A stretch of DNA of 64,000 bases from Ectopseudomonas mendocina (GCF_007049795.1 NZ_SCFY01000018.1:1-64000); one strand, 5' to 3'; shown: positions 5,671-14,736, numbered from the stretch's first letter. Made by a program: numbers and translations. The notes: a model not told the origin generated them from the sequence alone.

Positions 5671-8600
5671 TCAGATGTCGAGTGGTGGGAGAGACTTCAC
5701 GATTTTCATGGTTTCCAAGCTCACTGTGACCACGCGCTGGAACAGCTCCAGTGGGTACTTGGGGTTGCCCATGGTTTCTGTGGCCCAGTCGTTGGCGTCG
5801 TTGACGATGCCGCTGGCTTTGTCGGTACGTACGGCCTGGCGTTCCATCACCCAGTCGAGTGCGGCTTTGCCGTTGACCACATAGTCCCAGGCAGCCTCGG
5901 GGATACCCTTGAGGGTGATGCGGTGGTTGTAGATGACGGTGCTCTTGTCGCCCTTCTTGGCGAACTTCATCTTCTCCACGCGGTAATCGGCATCGGTGAG
6001 CGTGCCCTTGGCCTCGATGGTCAGCGGGTAAAGTTCGACAGTTTCGTAGTTCAGGTGAAGATTGGCCAGAACGCGACCAGCCTTGCTGAACGCCCAGAAG
6101 TCGGCAGCTTTCTTGACTGCCGGTATACGTGGCAGCTCTTTGGTCAAGCTTTCAGCATACTGCTCGCGGTAGTCTGTGCTGTGGAGCAAGCCATACACAT
6201 AATAGAACAGGTCTTCCTTACTGATAACTTCTTCTGGATAGAAACTCTGGAAATGTGTTAGCCCTGCATCAGTAATGGCATCTCGACGGCGAAAAACTTG
6301 ATCAGATTGGCTAGCAAAAAGATCGCTATCTTTCCCTTGTGTGGCCTCGTCATAAAGATAGAGGGGAAAACACTGTTCGCCACCATCAGAAGTAAAAGTA
6401 GGAACTGTGTCTGTTATTAACGCAATTTGACCATCATGCCATCTTGTTTTAACCATGATTACGAGATTTTTCTCTTTAGAATTAGGAAAAATCATTGGCA
6501 TAAGGTGCCGCGTCCAATTCCAGGTCTTATTTGAATATACCCACTGCTTTTCGAACGGACGATACAAAGAAATAGAAGCACAACTCTCATCAAACGAACT
6601 TTTTCGCCCCTTCTTTAGATCACCTAAAATATCGGTTGTCCACTTAATTCTCTTTTCATCTCTTAGAACAAAATCGGACAAATCACCGTCAAACTCTCCT
6701 ACAAGCCTGAATCTCTCAACTTCACAATTAAAGAAATCGATTGATCTCTTCATATTTTCAGCAAGCGTTTTCTTAGACTTATTGTACGCCCAATCGTCTC
6801 GATTTGTTTTTATACCCATTGAAAACTTTTCAAAAATTTTGTTTCCAGCACCCCTCTTATCGCCAATTGCAATGAAATCAGAAAATCCTGAGTTCCTTTG
6901 CTTTAGCCAATCCCCATGAACATCTGGTGTAATTGACTGCCAATTAGATATCCCATCTATACTAAAAAACTCAGAAATAATTTCTAGCTTTCTCTTGCAG
7001 CTCAGATCATCTCCAATGTCATAATAGTGCAACTCGCCGTGCTTTTTGGCATCTGGATTTTTAACTAAAATAGAAATCGCAATACCCGTCATACTGTTAC
7101 TTCCAAAAATATTTTGCCCTTCCTTTGCACGCCCCTTGGTTAGCATGTCCTTACGGACGTTACCACGCAGATTAAATATATATATGCTTGAGAACTCATC
7201 AATTAGGCATTTGCGGAGACCATCGGTGGAACTTGACTCAACAAAGCCAATTCCAGAAACAAATCCAACAACTCCACAATCCCCAACTCTATCACTGGCC
7301 CAGCGAATGGCTCTAATATATGAGTCATAGATCTTGCTCTTACCCATATCTTTAGAGGAGTTCTTCACATATGTTTCAGCTATCCGCCCATCAAGGTGCG
7401 GGTAGTCCATGCCCTTATTATTATTGTCGTTTTTATCCCCTGATGAATAAGGAGGATTACCGACAATCACTCTAATATCCAACCCCTTCTGGCGCTTACG
7501 CCGCTCGCTATTATCTACCAGCAGAGCATCTATTAGGTCATCCTTTTCATACATCTGAAAGGTGTCAGTCAGGCAGATTCCATCAAACGGAACATAGTCG
7601 CCACCAATTAAGCCATGATAAACAGCCTCAATATTTATGGCGGCAATGTAATAAGCCAACAACACAATCTCGTTAGCGTGGATTTCATGCTTATATTTAT
7701 GGAGCAACTCTTCAGGCTTAATTAGCCCAGATTGCAGCATACGGGTGACGAAAGTCCCCGTACCCGTAAAGGGGTCAATGATGTGTACACCCTTACTACC
7801 TAAAGTCTGATCAAACTCTTGACGCAGAACGTGGTTAACGCTGTGAAGGATGAAATCCACCACCTCTACCGGTGTGTAGACAATACCTAGACGCTCAGTC
7901 ATACGCGGAAAAGCATTACGGAAAAACTTGTCGTAAAGCTCTAAAATGATTTTTTGCTTGCCTTGGGCGCTGTCGATGCCAGAAGCACGCAGACGCACAC
8001 TTGCATAGAATTTATCCAAGGCATCGGCTTCCTTGGCTAGGTGATGCTCATGAAGTGCATCCAGCACGCCTTGCATGGCTTTGGACATGGGGTTTTGGCT
8101 GGCAAAGCTGTACTCATCGAACAGCGCATCGAATACTGGCTTGGTTACCAAGTGCTGAGCGAGCATTTCGACAATCTCGCCATCGCTAATGCTGTCGTTG
8201 AGGTCGTCGCGTAGCTCGGCGGCGAAGGCGTTGAAGGCAGCTCGTTCCTGGGTGTTGGCCGGGTTTTCCAGAATGCCCTCGATGCGGTCGATGTGGGTGC
8301 GGGCGATCTTGGCAATGTCGTTGGCCCAGTCTTCCCAGTGATGGCGGTTGCCACACTTCTCAACGATCTTGGCGTAGATGGCCTTTTCGATCTCACCCAC
8401 TTCGTAGGTCAGTTCGGCCTGCTGGGTGAGCTGGCCTTCGGCATCGTATTTATTGCGTTTCTCGCCAATGCCGTATTGGCCTTTGCCGGCCTGACCGTTG
8501 CTGGTGCCGCTGGATTTCTTGGCCTTTTTGTCCACCTTATCGGTGATGGCGATGACTTCCATCTTGCGTGGGTCTGAGCCGATCAGATCGAGCTTGTTCA

Positions 8601-10536
8601 CCATGGCGTCGAAGCTGTCGTCGTGCGAGCGAAGTGCCTGGAGCACCTGCCAGACCACCTTATAGGTCTGGTTGTCGTTTAGCGCTTCGTGGGGTTCCAT
8701 GCCGGCGGGAATGACCACGGGCAGTACAACATAGCCGCGCTTCTTGCCGGGCGCGTTGCGCATGACTCGGCCAACGGATTGCACCACGTCCACCTGGGAG
8801 TTGCGCGGAGTGAGAAACAGCACGGCATCCAGCGCAGGCACGTCCACGCCCTCAGACAGGCAGCGTACGTTGCTGAGGATGCGGCAGGTGTTGGTCGGAG
8901 GCTCCTCCTTCAGCCAGTTGAGCTTGGCTTCCTTAGCACTGGCATTCATACCGCCATCGACGTGCTCGGCCTCGCAGATTAGTCGCGAGGCTTCGTCGAT
9001 CTCTTCGGATTCCTGATAAGCCTCGACCACCGCCTGGAACATGCTGGCAATGTTGATCGAGCTGACCTTGTGCTTGGTGCCTTTGTAGTTGGGTGAAATG
9101 ACCTGGCAGAAGGCCACGGCACGTTTCATCGGCTCGTCATCACCTATCAACTGCTCATGTAGGCCCTGCTTGGCCAATGCCTTCCAGCAGCCGACGATCT
9201 TGGCCGCGTCATCCACTTTGAGCTGGTTGTTCTCGTCCTTCAGCATGTCCTGAAGGCGACGGCTGATGGTGCTCTCCTCGACGGTGAGTACCAGCACCTT
9301 GTAGTCGGTGAGCAGGCCGCGCTGGACTGCCTCGGAGAAGTTGATGACGAACAGCTCTTTGCCGTACAGCGCCTCGTCATCCATCGAGCATAGGGTGACT
9401 TCGCCGGACTCAGCCTTGATCTTGGCGTTGTCGCCGTAGATGCGCGGCGTAGCGGTCATGTACAGACGCTTGGCGGCACGGATGTAGTCGGCGTCATGGA
9501 TGCGCACGAAGTTGCTTTCGTCATCGTCGCCAAAGGTGGCGCCGGTAGTGCGGTGCGCTTCGTCGCAAATCACCAGATCGAAAGCGGGTAGGCCATGATC
9601 TGCCTGGGCACGGCTGATCACGTCGATGGAGTGATAGGTGGAGAACACCACGCTCATGTGCTCGGCATCGTGGCGCTTGAGCATTTCCGCCGCGAGGCGA
9701 TCCGCCTTGGTAGTGGCTGGATAACGCAGTTCGTGGGTGAACACCTGAACCGTGTCATCCTCTGCCTTGCGCTTCTTGCCTACGTCGCTGTCGGAGCAGA
9801 CGGCAAAGCTGTGGAGCGGGGTAGCGCTTTCCTGTGTCCACTCGGTGAGTGTCTGCGACAGCAGCGAGAGGCTGGGCACCAGGAACAACACACGCTTGCC
9901 CTTGCCGGCCTGCTGTTCGGCAATCTTCAGGCTGGTGAAGGTCTTGCCGGTGCCGCAAGCCATGATCAGCTTGCCACGCTCGGCATCCTTCAAGCCGGCA
10001 GCTACGGCATTCAGTGCAGTCTGCTGGTGATCGCGCAGCTGCTTGCGCGCCTTAAAAGCAACAGCCTGATTGGGCTGGTACTTGGCCCAGTCGATTTGGC
10101 TGTCTTCCAGGGCTTGCAGGTCGATCTTGCTGACCGGAGGCTGCTGGCCCTGCAAAGCGTCCTCGGCGTGCTCGCTCCAGTTGTTGGTAGTGGTCACGAT
10201 GATGCGGTGCGAAAACGGCGCTTTCCCCGAGGCTGTGAAGAAGCTGTCGATGTCCTTCTTCTGGAGCTTGTAGTCCTCGGCGTACAGCTTGCACTGGATG
10301 GCGTGATACTCGCCGGTGCCCTGGGTGCGCGCTACCAGGTCGATACCCGCGTCCTTACCGCTGAGGCCCTGCTCCTTGGCCCACTCTGCGTACATCCACA
10401 CCTTGTCGTACAGATCACGGTATGTGGCCTCATTGCGCAGGTAGGCGCAGATCAGCTCCTCGAAGTAGGTGCCTTTTTCGCGTTCGGTCACAGCGGCAGA
10501 GCGGTAGGTATCGAGCAGAGCAGAGAGGGCGGACAC
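5671..10536 (-). CDS. Type ISP-like restriction-modification enzyme
   Basis: A single polypeptide of about 1621 aa combining nuclease, translocase, methyltransferase and target recognition, as in LlaGI/LlaBIII. In order: an Mrr-like PD-(D/E)xK site (GIDLVA ... AIQCK, about 64-83); helicase Walker A ACGTGKT (about 193-199), DEAH (about 325) and QSVGRVMR (about 590); N6-adenine methyltransferase DPFTGTGTF (about 918) and NPPY (about 1026); then the target-recognition region. Such enzymes methylate one strand of an asymmetric site and cut foreign DNA after convergent translocation. GTG at 10536 is preferred (AAAAGGA 9 bases upstream); in-frame TTG codons reach 10581. About 6200-7750 is much more AT-rich than the rest of the gene. 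Confidence 0.85.
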   Translation of the reverse strand: MSALSALLDTYRSAAVTEREKGTYFEELICAYLRNEATYRDLYDKVWMYAEWAKEQGLSGKDAGIDLVARTQGTGEYHAIQCKLYAEDYKLQKKDIDSFFTASGKAPFSHRIIVTTTNNWSEHAEDALQGQQPPVSKIDLQALEDSQIDWAKYQPNQAVAFKARKQLRDHQQTALNAVAAGLKDAERGKLIMACGTGKTFTSLKIAEQQAGKGKRVLFLVPSLSLLSQTLTEWTQESATPLHSFAVCSDSDVGKKRKAEDDTVQVFTHELRYPATTKADRLAAEMLKRHDAEHMSVVFSTYHSIDVISRAQADHGLPAFDLVICDEAHRTTGATFGDDDESNFVRIHDADYIRAAKRLYMTATPRIYGDNAKIKAESGEVTLCSMDDEALYGKELFVINFSEAVQRGLLTDYKVLVLTVEESTISRRLQDMLKDENNQLKVDDAAKIVGCWKALAKQGLHEQLIGDDEPMKRAVAFCQVISPNYKGTKHKVSSINIASMFQAVVEAYQESEEIDEASRLICEAEHVDGGMNASAKEAKLNWLKEEPPTNTCRILSNVRCLSEGVDVPALDAVLFLTPRNSQVDVVQSVGRVMRNAPGKKRGYVVLPVVIPAGMEPHEALNDNQTYKVVWQVLQALRSHDDSFDAMVNKLDLIGSDPRKMEVIAITDKVDKKAKKSSGTSNGQAGKGQYGIGEKRNKYDAEGQLTQQAELTYEVGEIEKAIYAKIVEKCGNRHHWEDWANDIAKIARTHIDRIEGILENPANTQERAAFNAFAAELRDDLNDSISDGEIVEMLAQHLVTKPVFDALFDEYSFASQNPMSKAMQGVLDALHEHHLAKEADALDKFYASVRLRASGIDSAQGKQKIILELYDKFFRNAFPRMTERLGIVYTPVEVVDFILHSVNHVLRQEFDQTLGSKGVHIIDPFTGTGTFVTRMLQSGLIKPEELLHKYKHEIHANEIVLLAYYIAAINIEAVYHGLIGGDYVPFDGICLTDTFQMYEKDDLIDALLVDNSERRKRQKGLDIRVIVGNPPYSSGDKNDNNNKGMDYPHLDGRIAETYVKNSSKDMGKSKIYDSYIRAIRWASDRVGDCGVVGFVSGIGFVESSSTDGLRKCLIDEFSSIYIFNLRGNVRKDMLTKGRAKEGQNIFGSNSMTGIAISILVKNPDAKKHGELHYYDIGDDLSCKRKLEIISEFFSIDGISNWQSITPDVHGDWLKQRNSGFSDFIAIGDKRGAGNKIFEKFSMGIKTNRDDWAYNKSKKTLAENMKRSIDFFNCEVERFRLVGEFDGDLSDFVLRDEKRIKWTTDILGDLKKGRKSSFDESCASISLYRPFEKQWVYSNKTWNWTRHLMPMIFPNSKEKNLVIMVKTRWHDGQIALITDTVPTFTSDGGEQCFPLYLYDEATQGKDSDLFASQSDQVFRRRDAITDAGLTHFQSFYPEEVISKEDLFYYVYGLLHSTDYREQYAESLTKELPRIPAVKKAADFWAFSKAGRVLANLHLNYETVELYPLTIEAKGTLTDADYRVEKMKFAKKGDKSTVIYNHRITLKGIPEAAWDYVVNGKAALDWVMERQAVRTDKASGIVNDANDWATETMGNPKYPLELFQRVVTVSLETMKIVKSLPPLDI

Positions 10537-10576
10537 TCGCAAAATTCCTTTTGGGTTTAGCAAATTTTGCGAGTGT
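10533..10576 (-). promoter_or_regulatory. Inverted repeat over the R-M start codon
   Basis: Perfect 14-bp arms ACACTCGCAAAATT (10533-10546) and AATTTTGCGAGTGT (10563-10576) are separated by 16 bp. On the minus-strand mRNA the downstream arm contains the GTG start (10536-10534) and the loop contains the AAAAGGA ribosome site. Either an RNA hairpin hides the start codon, or a dimeric protein (possibly the R-M enzyme itself) binds the DNA as an operator. Confidence 0.65.
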
Positions 10577-10629
10577 AGCAACGATGGGGAAGGAACCGTG
10601 ATAGCTATCTGAGGCCTGAAATCATGGCG

Positions 10630-11538
10630 TCACATTTGAAGGCCAATACCATTCTCAGCCCGACTAACCTTTCGAGACTTTGAAAACGGCGGCGAACTAT
10701 TCTTGGTTCTAATCATCGAGTAATCCACCCCACTGGCTGGCTTCACTTTAATCGACGAAGCGTCACCGGCTCGTTTATCGCCGTAGACCTGAATCGATTG
10801 GGTTGATTGATGCCCCATTAAGTATGATCGCACCCTATCGTCCAGGCCCGCCGCCTTAAGGTTTGCACCAAACTGATGCCGCAAACTATACATAGTTGGA
10901 AGATTCTTTCTTCTTGGCCAAAGCAGCTTCGCCTCCTGTCTAACCCTATCCCTTATTGTTGAAGCACTACGGGACGAAGCCCTCATCAAATCCGCACAAA
11001 ACCCAACAGTAGCCAGTACATCCTCATCCTCAATATTCAAAACACGATCCGCGCCTCTTAAACCTGCATGACTCTTCTTCCCACCGCTGACATAAACCTT
11101 ATCTGCATCGATAAAAATTGTTCTCATCTCACAAGGCCTAACACCGCAAATCCAGGCCAGCATCAAACTTGCAACCTCTTCGCGACAGCCTTTCGCAGTT
11201 AAGCTTTCGACCAACAACCAAAAGTCCGTGCCACTCAATGCTTTTACCTTCTTTATCTTAGGCTTTGGCCTCTGATTACTACCATGCGCCGTAACCGGAT
11301 TTTTAAATTCTAGGACTTTCTTGGCAGCACTTTTATACCCCTTCAACTCCTGATCGAATGCAATTGCATTTTTCAGCACCCGAAAGGAGGCAGGCCGATA
11401 ATCTGGGGCGGCATGCCTCAATGCTTCAAGTATTCGCGCAGGCGCTATATTTCCGTCCGGAATCCACTTTGCGTAAAAGCCGGATGCAAAAGATAAATAT
11501 TTTCTTTGTGTCTTAGGATTGAGATAGTCTGATTTCAT
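10630..11538 (-). CDS. Tyrosine recombinase (integrase)
   Basis: A 302-aa phage-type integrase. An N-terminal core-binding part (SDYLNPKTQRKYLSFA) is followed by a catalytic part with the first Arg in CGVRPCEMR, a box YSLRHQFGANLKAAG (Arg-His, with Tyr where His is usual), the GH of YLMGHQSTQ, and the nucleophile Tyr in SIQVYGDKRAG. It would insert or excise the element at a tRNA 3' end; a tRNA remnant lies 1.3 kb away at 12878. ATG 11538 is chosen; an upstream TTG at 11634 extends the frame by 32 residues but has little support. The gene is AT-richer than the flanking chromosome, as expected for mobile DNA. Confidence 0.8.
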   Translation of the reverse strand: MKSDYLNPKTQRKYLSFASGFYAKWIPDGNIAPARILEALRHAAPDYRPASFRVLKNAIAFDQELKGYKSAAKKVLEFKNPVTAHGSNQRPKPKIKKVKALSGTDFWLLVESLTAKGCREEVASLMLAWICGVRPCEMRTIFIDADKVYVSGGKKSHAGLRGADRVLNIEDEDVLATVGFCADLMRASSRSASTIRDRVRQEAKLLWPRRKNLPTMYSLRHQFGANLKAAGLDDRVRSYLMGHQSTQSIQVYGDKRAGDASSIKVKPASGVDYSMIRTKNSSPPFSKSRKVSRAENGIGLQM

Positions 11539-11703
11539 GATTATGGCTCTCTGGAGATTAAGATCAAAAGAGCAGCCGCTGCGCGAATTGGGCGCTAGAA
11601 AAATACGCTCGTACCTCGCGATTTTTCTTGCCAATCCTCCCTTCGTCGAAATCGCTCCACATTCGTTACGCGCTTTCAGTCTCTGTACGTATTGTCACTG
11701 CGC

Positions 11704-11731
11704 CCCCATAACCGCTTACGCGGTTATGGGG
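11704..11731. repeat. Perfect 11-bp hairpin upstream of the integrase
   Basis: CCCCATAACCG (11704-11714) and CGGTTATGGGG (11721-11731) enclose a 6-base loop. It lies between the integrase and the next gene on the same strand. It may end transcription of the 211-aa gene before the integrase, or be a recombinase- or regulator-binding site. Confidence 0.5.
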
Positions 11732-11833
11732 TTAAAGCCAGCAACAGCAATGCTCTAATTACAGATTGCAGTTGGAGCAATTAGACTTACAACCCCCTAT
11801 CAAGCAAATCACAAAATAAATCCTGACAACTGC

Positions 11834-12469
11834 TCAGCCAAATCGAGCCCTACGCTTAATCTCACCTCGAATCCTCAAAAACAATCCGCTTTCGCGAAAG
11901 ACACGAGTTTCAACAAGCGCATAACCTCCCCACGACTGATAATCAACCAAGTCATCTTTTCTATTGATAATATAAATACTATCTGGCCGATCACGACAAC
12001 TCTCAAGAAAGCGCCCTGGAATTACACAATCAATTTCCCTAATCTCAATCCTTCGTGCTTCATCGGCATAGCGAACAAAAGTACTCATTAGCGTTGAGTA
12101 ACTTTTCATCCATACGCTAAACTCTTCAAGAGCGACCACGTCACTATCGTTACTCAATCCAATCCAGACGCGCAGCGCATAATACTCACGCCCATCAAGA
12201 ATCTGCTCTTGGTGGGCGCAACGAATACGATTAGGGCACTTGGCAATAGCGTCATTGCGCTCCCCAATTCGAGTCAGAATTTGCTTGAAAAGCCGTTGAT
12301 GGCCAAAGCCCAGTTGCTCACATGCAAGCTCCCGAGCCGCTTCATATGAGGGCGTGATTGATTGCTGGATTTCTTTGGCCCTGAGCCGCACAGACTCTTT
12401 CAGCTTACGAACGAGAAATGTGCCTTCCGGATAATGGGTAACGGATTGAAGCGGACGTTTGATGACCAC
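11834..12469 (-). CDS. Hypothetical protein next to the attachment site
   Basis: A 211-aa soluble protein I do not recognise. It is mixed alpha/beta by eye, rich in Arg/Glu, with a basic C-terminus (RGEIKRRARFG) and a motif-like segment IPGRFLESCRDRPDSIYIIN. No membrane segment, zinc site or nucleotide loop is evident. GTG 12469 is chosen because a full AAGGAGG stands four bases before it; another GTG at 12523 would add 18 residues without a comparable site. It lies between the integrase and the island end, a usual place for excision-control or cargo genes. The function is unknown. Confidence 0.5.
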   Translation of the reverse strand: MVIKRPLQSVTHYPEGTFLVRKLKESVRLRAKEIQQSITPSYEAARELACEQLGFGHQRLFKQILTRIGERNDAIAKCPNRIRCAHQEQILDGREYYALRVWIGLSNDSDVVALEEFSVWMKSYSTLMSTFVRYADEARRIEIREIDCVIPGRFLESCRDRPDSIYIINRKDDLVDYQSWGGYALVETRVFRESGLFLRIRGEIKRRARFG

Positions 12470-12877
12470 AAAACCTCCTTTGAGACCCTCAGTGGCCTGC
12501 CCGCTTTTGCCAATAGAGTCCACGGAGATTCATGGATTAGAGAAGATGCAGATGCTAGTGCTTTGCCAATGCGGGCGGCGGGCTATCTGCTTAGCCCGTT
12601 AGCTCATTCTTCAAATCGCCACAGAATTGTCAATATTAACCAGAGCACTGCTTACAGGGCCCAGCCCATTGCATGACTGCCCCTCAGGAAAGGTCGCCGA
12701 GCGGGATTCACGCCTAATGCCAAAACCGCTAACATCTGCGCCGCCTACAGAACCGCTAGCCTCTGAGCTCTAAGGGGCAGGGGTACATTGCCGTTTAGGT
12801 ATACAGGTAGGTATACTGACAAAAGCTTAAGGGTAATAAATCCCTATTTTTCAATAGCTTAAGCGGGTCAATCGGTT

Positions 12878-12893
12878 CCGTCCCTGGGCACCA
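12878..12893 (+). mobile_element. tRNA 3'-end remnant, likely attR
   Basis: CCGTCCCTGGGCACCA reads as the 3' half of a T-stem, a 7-nt acceptor strand CCTGGGC, discriminator A and CCA. The sequence to its left lacks a T-loop, anticodon arm and GCCCAGG acceptor partner, so this is not a tRNA gene. It fits the short duplicate left where an element entered a tRNA gene (possibly tRNA-Leu, inferred from the acceptor sequence). The intact tRNA would lie left of this window. Confidence 0.65.
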
Positions 12894-12905
12894 TTGATAT
12901 ATGAC

Positions 12906-12936
12906 AAAGAGCCTCAGCCATGCGCTGGGGCTTTTT
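12906..12936 (+). terminator. Rho-independent terminator of the original tRNA locus
   Basis: AGCCTCAGC (12910-12918) pairs with GCTGGGGCT (12924-12932) around CATGC, extended by A-T pairs and ending in TTTTT. It lies 13 bases after the tRNA remnant, where the terminator of the ancestral tRNA transcript would be. Confidence 0.75.
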
Positions 12937-13140
12937 GCTTTCTGTCTCCGGCAATTTTCTCGTGCCATTATTTCGCCTGCGCGACAAGCAACTGTAACCA
13001 GGCGACACCTGCAACCCAGCAACCCTCTGTCACCCAGCAAACGGCTTGGCGGTCACGGAAACGCTATGCTAGCTTGGCCGCCAGCCAGGACGGCCCGCCG
13101 TACGCCGGAGCGCATTCGAAGAAGAAGAGGACACCACCCC

Positions 13141-13914
13141 ATGGCCGAGGCGACGCCCGCGCTGGAAATCCGCAACCTGCACAAGCGCTACGGCGATCTC
13201 GAAGTGCTCAAGGGTATTTCCCTGACCGCCAAAGACGGCGACGTCATTTCCATTCTCGGCTCTTCCGGCTCCGGCAAGTCCACCTTCCTGCGCTGCATCA
13301 ATCTGCTGGAAAACCCGCACAAGGGTCAGATTTTCGTCGCCGGCGAGGAGCTCAAGCTCAAGGCCGCGAAGAATGGCGATCTGGTTGCTGCCGACAACAA
13401 GCAGATCAACCGCCTGCGCAGCGAGATCGGGTTCGTCTTCCAGAATTTCAATCTGTGGCCGCACATGAGCGTGCTCGACAACATCATCGAGGCGCCGCGC
13501 CGCGTGCTCGGCCAGAGCAAGGCCGAAGCCATCGAGATCGCCGAGGCGCTGCTGGCCAAGGTCGGCATCGCCGACAAACGCCATGTTTATCCCAATCAGC
13601 TTTCCGGCGGCCAGCAGCAGCGCGCGGCCATCGCTCGCACCCTGGCCATGCAGCCGAAGGTAATCCTGTTCGACGAGCCAACTTCTGCCCTCGACCCGGA
13701 GATGGTACAAGAAGTGCTTAATGTGATTCGCGCGCTTGCCGATGAGGGTCGCACCATGCTGCTGGTGACCCATGAAATGAGTTTCGCTCGCCAGGTTTCC
13801 AGCGAGGTGGTGTTCCTCCACCAGGGCCTGGTCGAGGAACAGGGGCCACCCGCCCAGGTGTTCGACAACCCGAACTCGGCACGCTGTAAACAATTCATGT
13901 CCAGCAATCGCTAA
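13141..13914 (+). CDS. Amino-acid ABC transporter ATPase, HisP-like
   Basis: A 257-aa ATP-binding subunit of a polar/basic amino-acid importer. Walker A GSSGSGKST (40-48), Q-loop FVFQNFNLWPHM, signature LSGGQQQR (about 153-160), Walker B VILFDEPTSALD, and a switch His in VTHEM are all present. Length and the insert between Walker A and the Q-loop match HisP/AotP. ATG 13141 follows AGAGGA in the leader; a longer upstream frame has no Walker-family sequence and is rejected. It is the first gene of a four-gene operon with binding protein and two permeases, the order I recall for P. aeruginosa PA5152-PA5155. The substrate is probably histidine, arginine or a related amino acid. Confidence 0.9.
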   Translation: MAEATPALEIRNLHKRYGDLEVLKGISLTAKDGDVISILGSSGSGKSTFLRCINLLENPHKGQIFVAGEELKLKAAKNGDLVAADNKQINRLRSEIGFVFQNFNLWPHMSVLDNIIEAPRRVLGQSKAEAIEIAEALLAKVGIADKRHVYPNQLSGGQQQRAAIARTLAMQPKVILFDEPTSALDPEMVQEVLNVIRALADEGRTMLLVTHEMSFARQVSSEVVFLHQGLVEEQGPPAQVFDNPNSARCKQFMSSNR

Positions 13915-13929
13915 CACGGAGCAACATGC

Positions 13930-14682
13930 ATGCAGAACTATAAGAAGATCCTGCTGGCCGCAGCCGCTACTCTGGCTTTCGGCACCAGCGCTGTCGCAGC
14001 TGACAAACTGAAACTCGGCACCGAAGGCGCCTACCCGCCCTTCAACCTGATCGACGCTAGCGGCAAGGTCACTGGTTTCGATATCGAAATCGGCCAGGCA
14101 CTCTGCGCCAAGATGCAGGCAGAGTGCGAAGTGGTCACCTCTGACTGGGATGGCATCATCCCGGCTCTGAACGCCAAGAAGTTCGACTTCCTGATCGCCT
14201 CGATGTCGATCACCGAAGAGCGTCAGGCCGCGGTCGACTTCACCGAGCCCTACTACACCAACAAACTGCAGTTCATCGCACCGAAGTCGGCTGACTTCAA
14301 GACCGATGCCGCCAGCCTCAAAGGCAAGGTAATCGGCGCCCAGCGCGCTACCATCGCCGGCACCTGGCTGGAAGACAACATGGGCAAGGTGGTCGACATC
14401 AAGCTGTATGACACTCAGGAAAACGCCTACCTCGACCTGGCCTCGGGCCGTCTCGATGGCGTTCTGGCCGACACCTTCGTCAACTGGGAATGGCTCAAGA
14501 GCGATGCCGGCAAAGAGTTCGAATTCAAGGGCGACCCTGTATTCGACAACGACAAGATCGGTATCGCCGTACGCAAGGGCGACCCACTGCGCGAGAAGCT
14601 GAACGCCGCTCTGCAAGCCATCGTCGAAGACGGCACCTACAAGCAGATCAACGACAAGTACTTCCCGTTCAGCATCTACTGA
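13930..14682 (+). CDS. Periplasmic amino-acid binding protein, HisJ/ArgT-like
   Basis: A 250-aa solute-binding protein. A classic signal peptide (MQNYKKILLAAAATLAFGTS then AVA-AD, cleavage after about residue 23) leads into LKLGTEGAYPPFNLIDASGK, the family's ligand-site opening, and later EERQAAVDFTEPYY and GVLADTFVNWEW. It captures a cationic amino acid in the periplasm and hands it to the HisQM-type permeases encoded downstream. The start at 13930 has GGAG about 8 bases upstream; an overlapping ATG at 13926 stops after five codons. A 9-bp GC hairpin follows the stop, which usually stabilises the abundant binding-protein mRNA relative to the permease part. Confidence 0.9.
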   Translation: MQNYKKILLAAAATLAFGTSAVAADKLKLGTEGAYPPFNLIDASGKVTGFDIEIGQALCAKMQAECEVVTSDWDGIIPALNAKKFDFLIASMSITEERQAAVDFTEPYYTNKLQFIAPKSADFKTDAASLKGKVIGAQRATIAGTWLEDNMGKVVDIKLYDTQENAYLDLASGRLDGVLADTFVNWEWLKSDAGKEFEFKGDPVFDNDKIGIAVRKGDPLREKLNAALQAIVEDGTYKQINDKYFPFSIY

Positions 14683-14697
14683 TGACCTGAAGGCACC

Positions 14698-14718
14698 GCG
14701 CCGCCCATTGGGCGGCGC
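14698..14718 (+). promoter_or_regulatory. Intercistronic hairpin after the binding-protein gene
   Basis: GCGCCGCCC (14698-14706) and GGGCGGCGC (14710-14718) form a perfect 9-bp stem with a 3-base loop and no T-run. The position between binding-protein and permease genes fits an RNA stabiliser giving unequal expression within the operon. Confidence 0.6.
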
Positions 14719-14736
14719 AGTTGCCCGAGCCCTCCG

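Larger units (their letters stand above)
12470..13140. other. Island-chromosome junction region
   Basis: No convincing gene lies here. It contains direct repeats TAGGTATAC (12796-12804, 12808-12816) and AGCTTAAG (12824-12831, 12856-12863), which could be integrase arm sites. The tRNA 3' remnant (12878-12893) and a terminator (12906-12936) follow. The rest, to 13140, is the GC-rich 5' region of the ABC transporter operon. Short frames in it lack ribosome sites. Confidence 0.5.

Noticed and set aside
9595..10560. A 321-codon plus-strand frame opposite the Type ISP nuclease-helicase region
   Set aside because: The helicase motifs are unmistakable on the minus strand; the plus frame shows no family features.
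12878..12893. A complete tRNA gene at the island border
   Set aside because: Only the 3' 16 nt fit. No T-loop, anticodon arm or 5' acceptor strand precedes them, so it is called a remnant.
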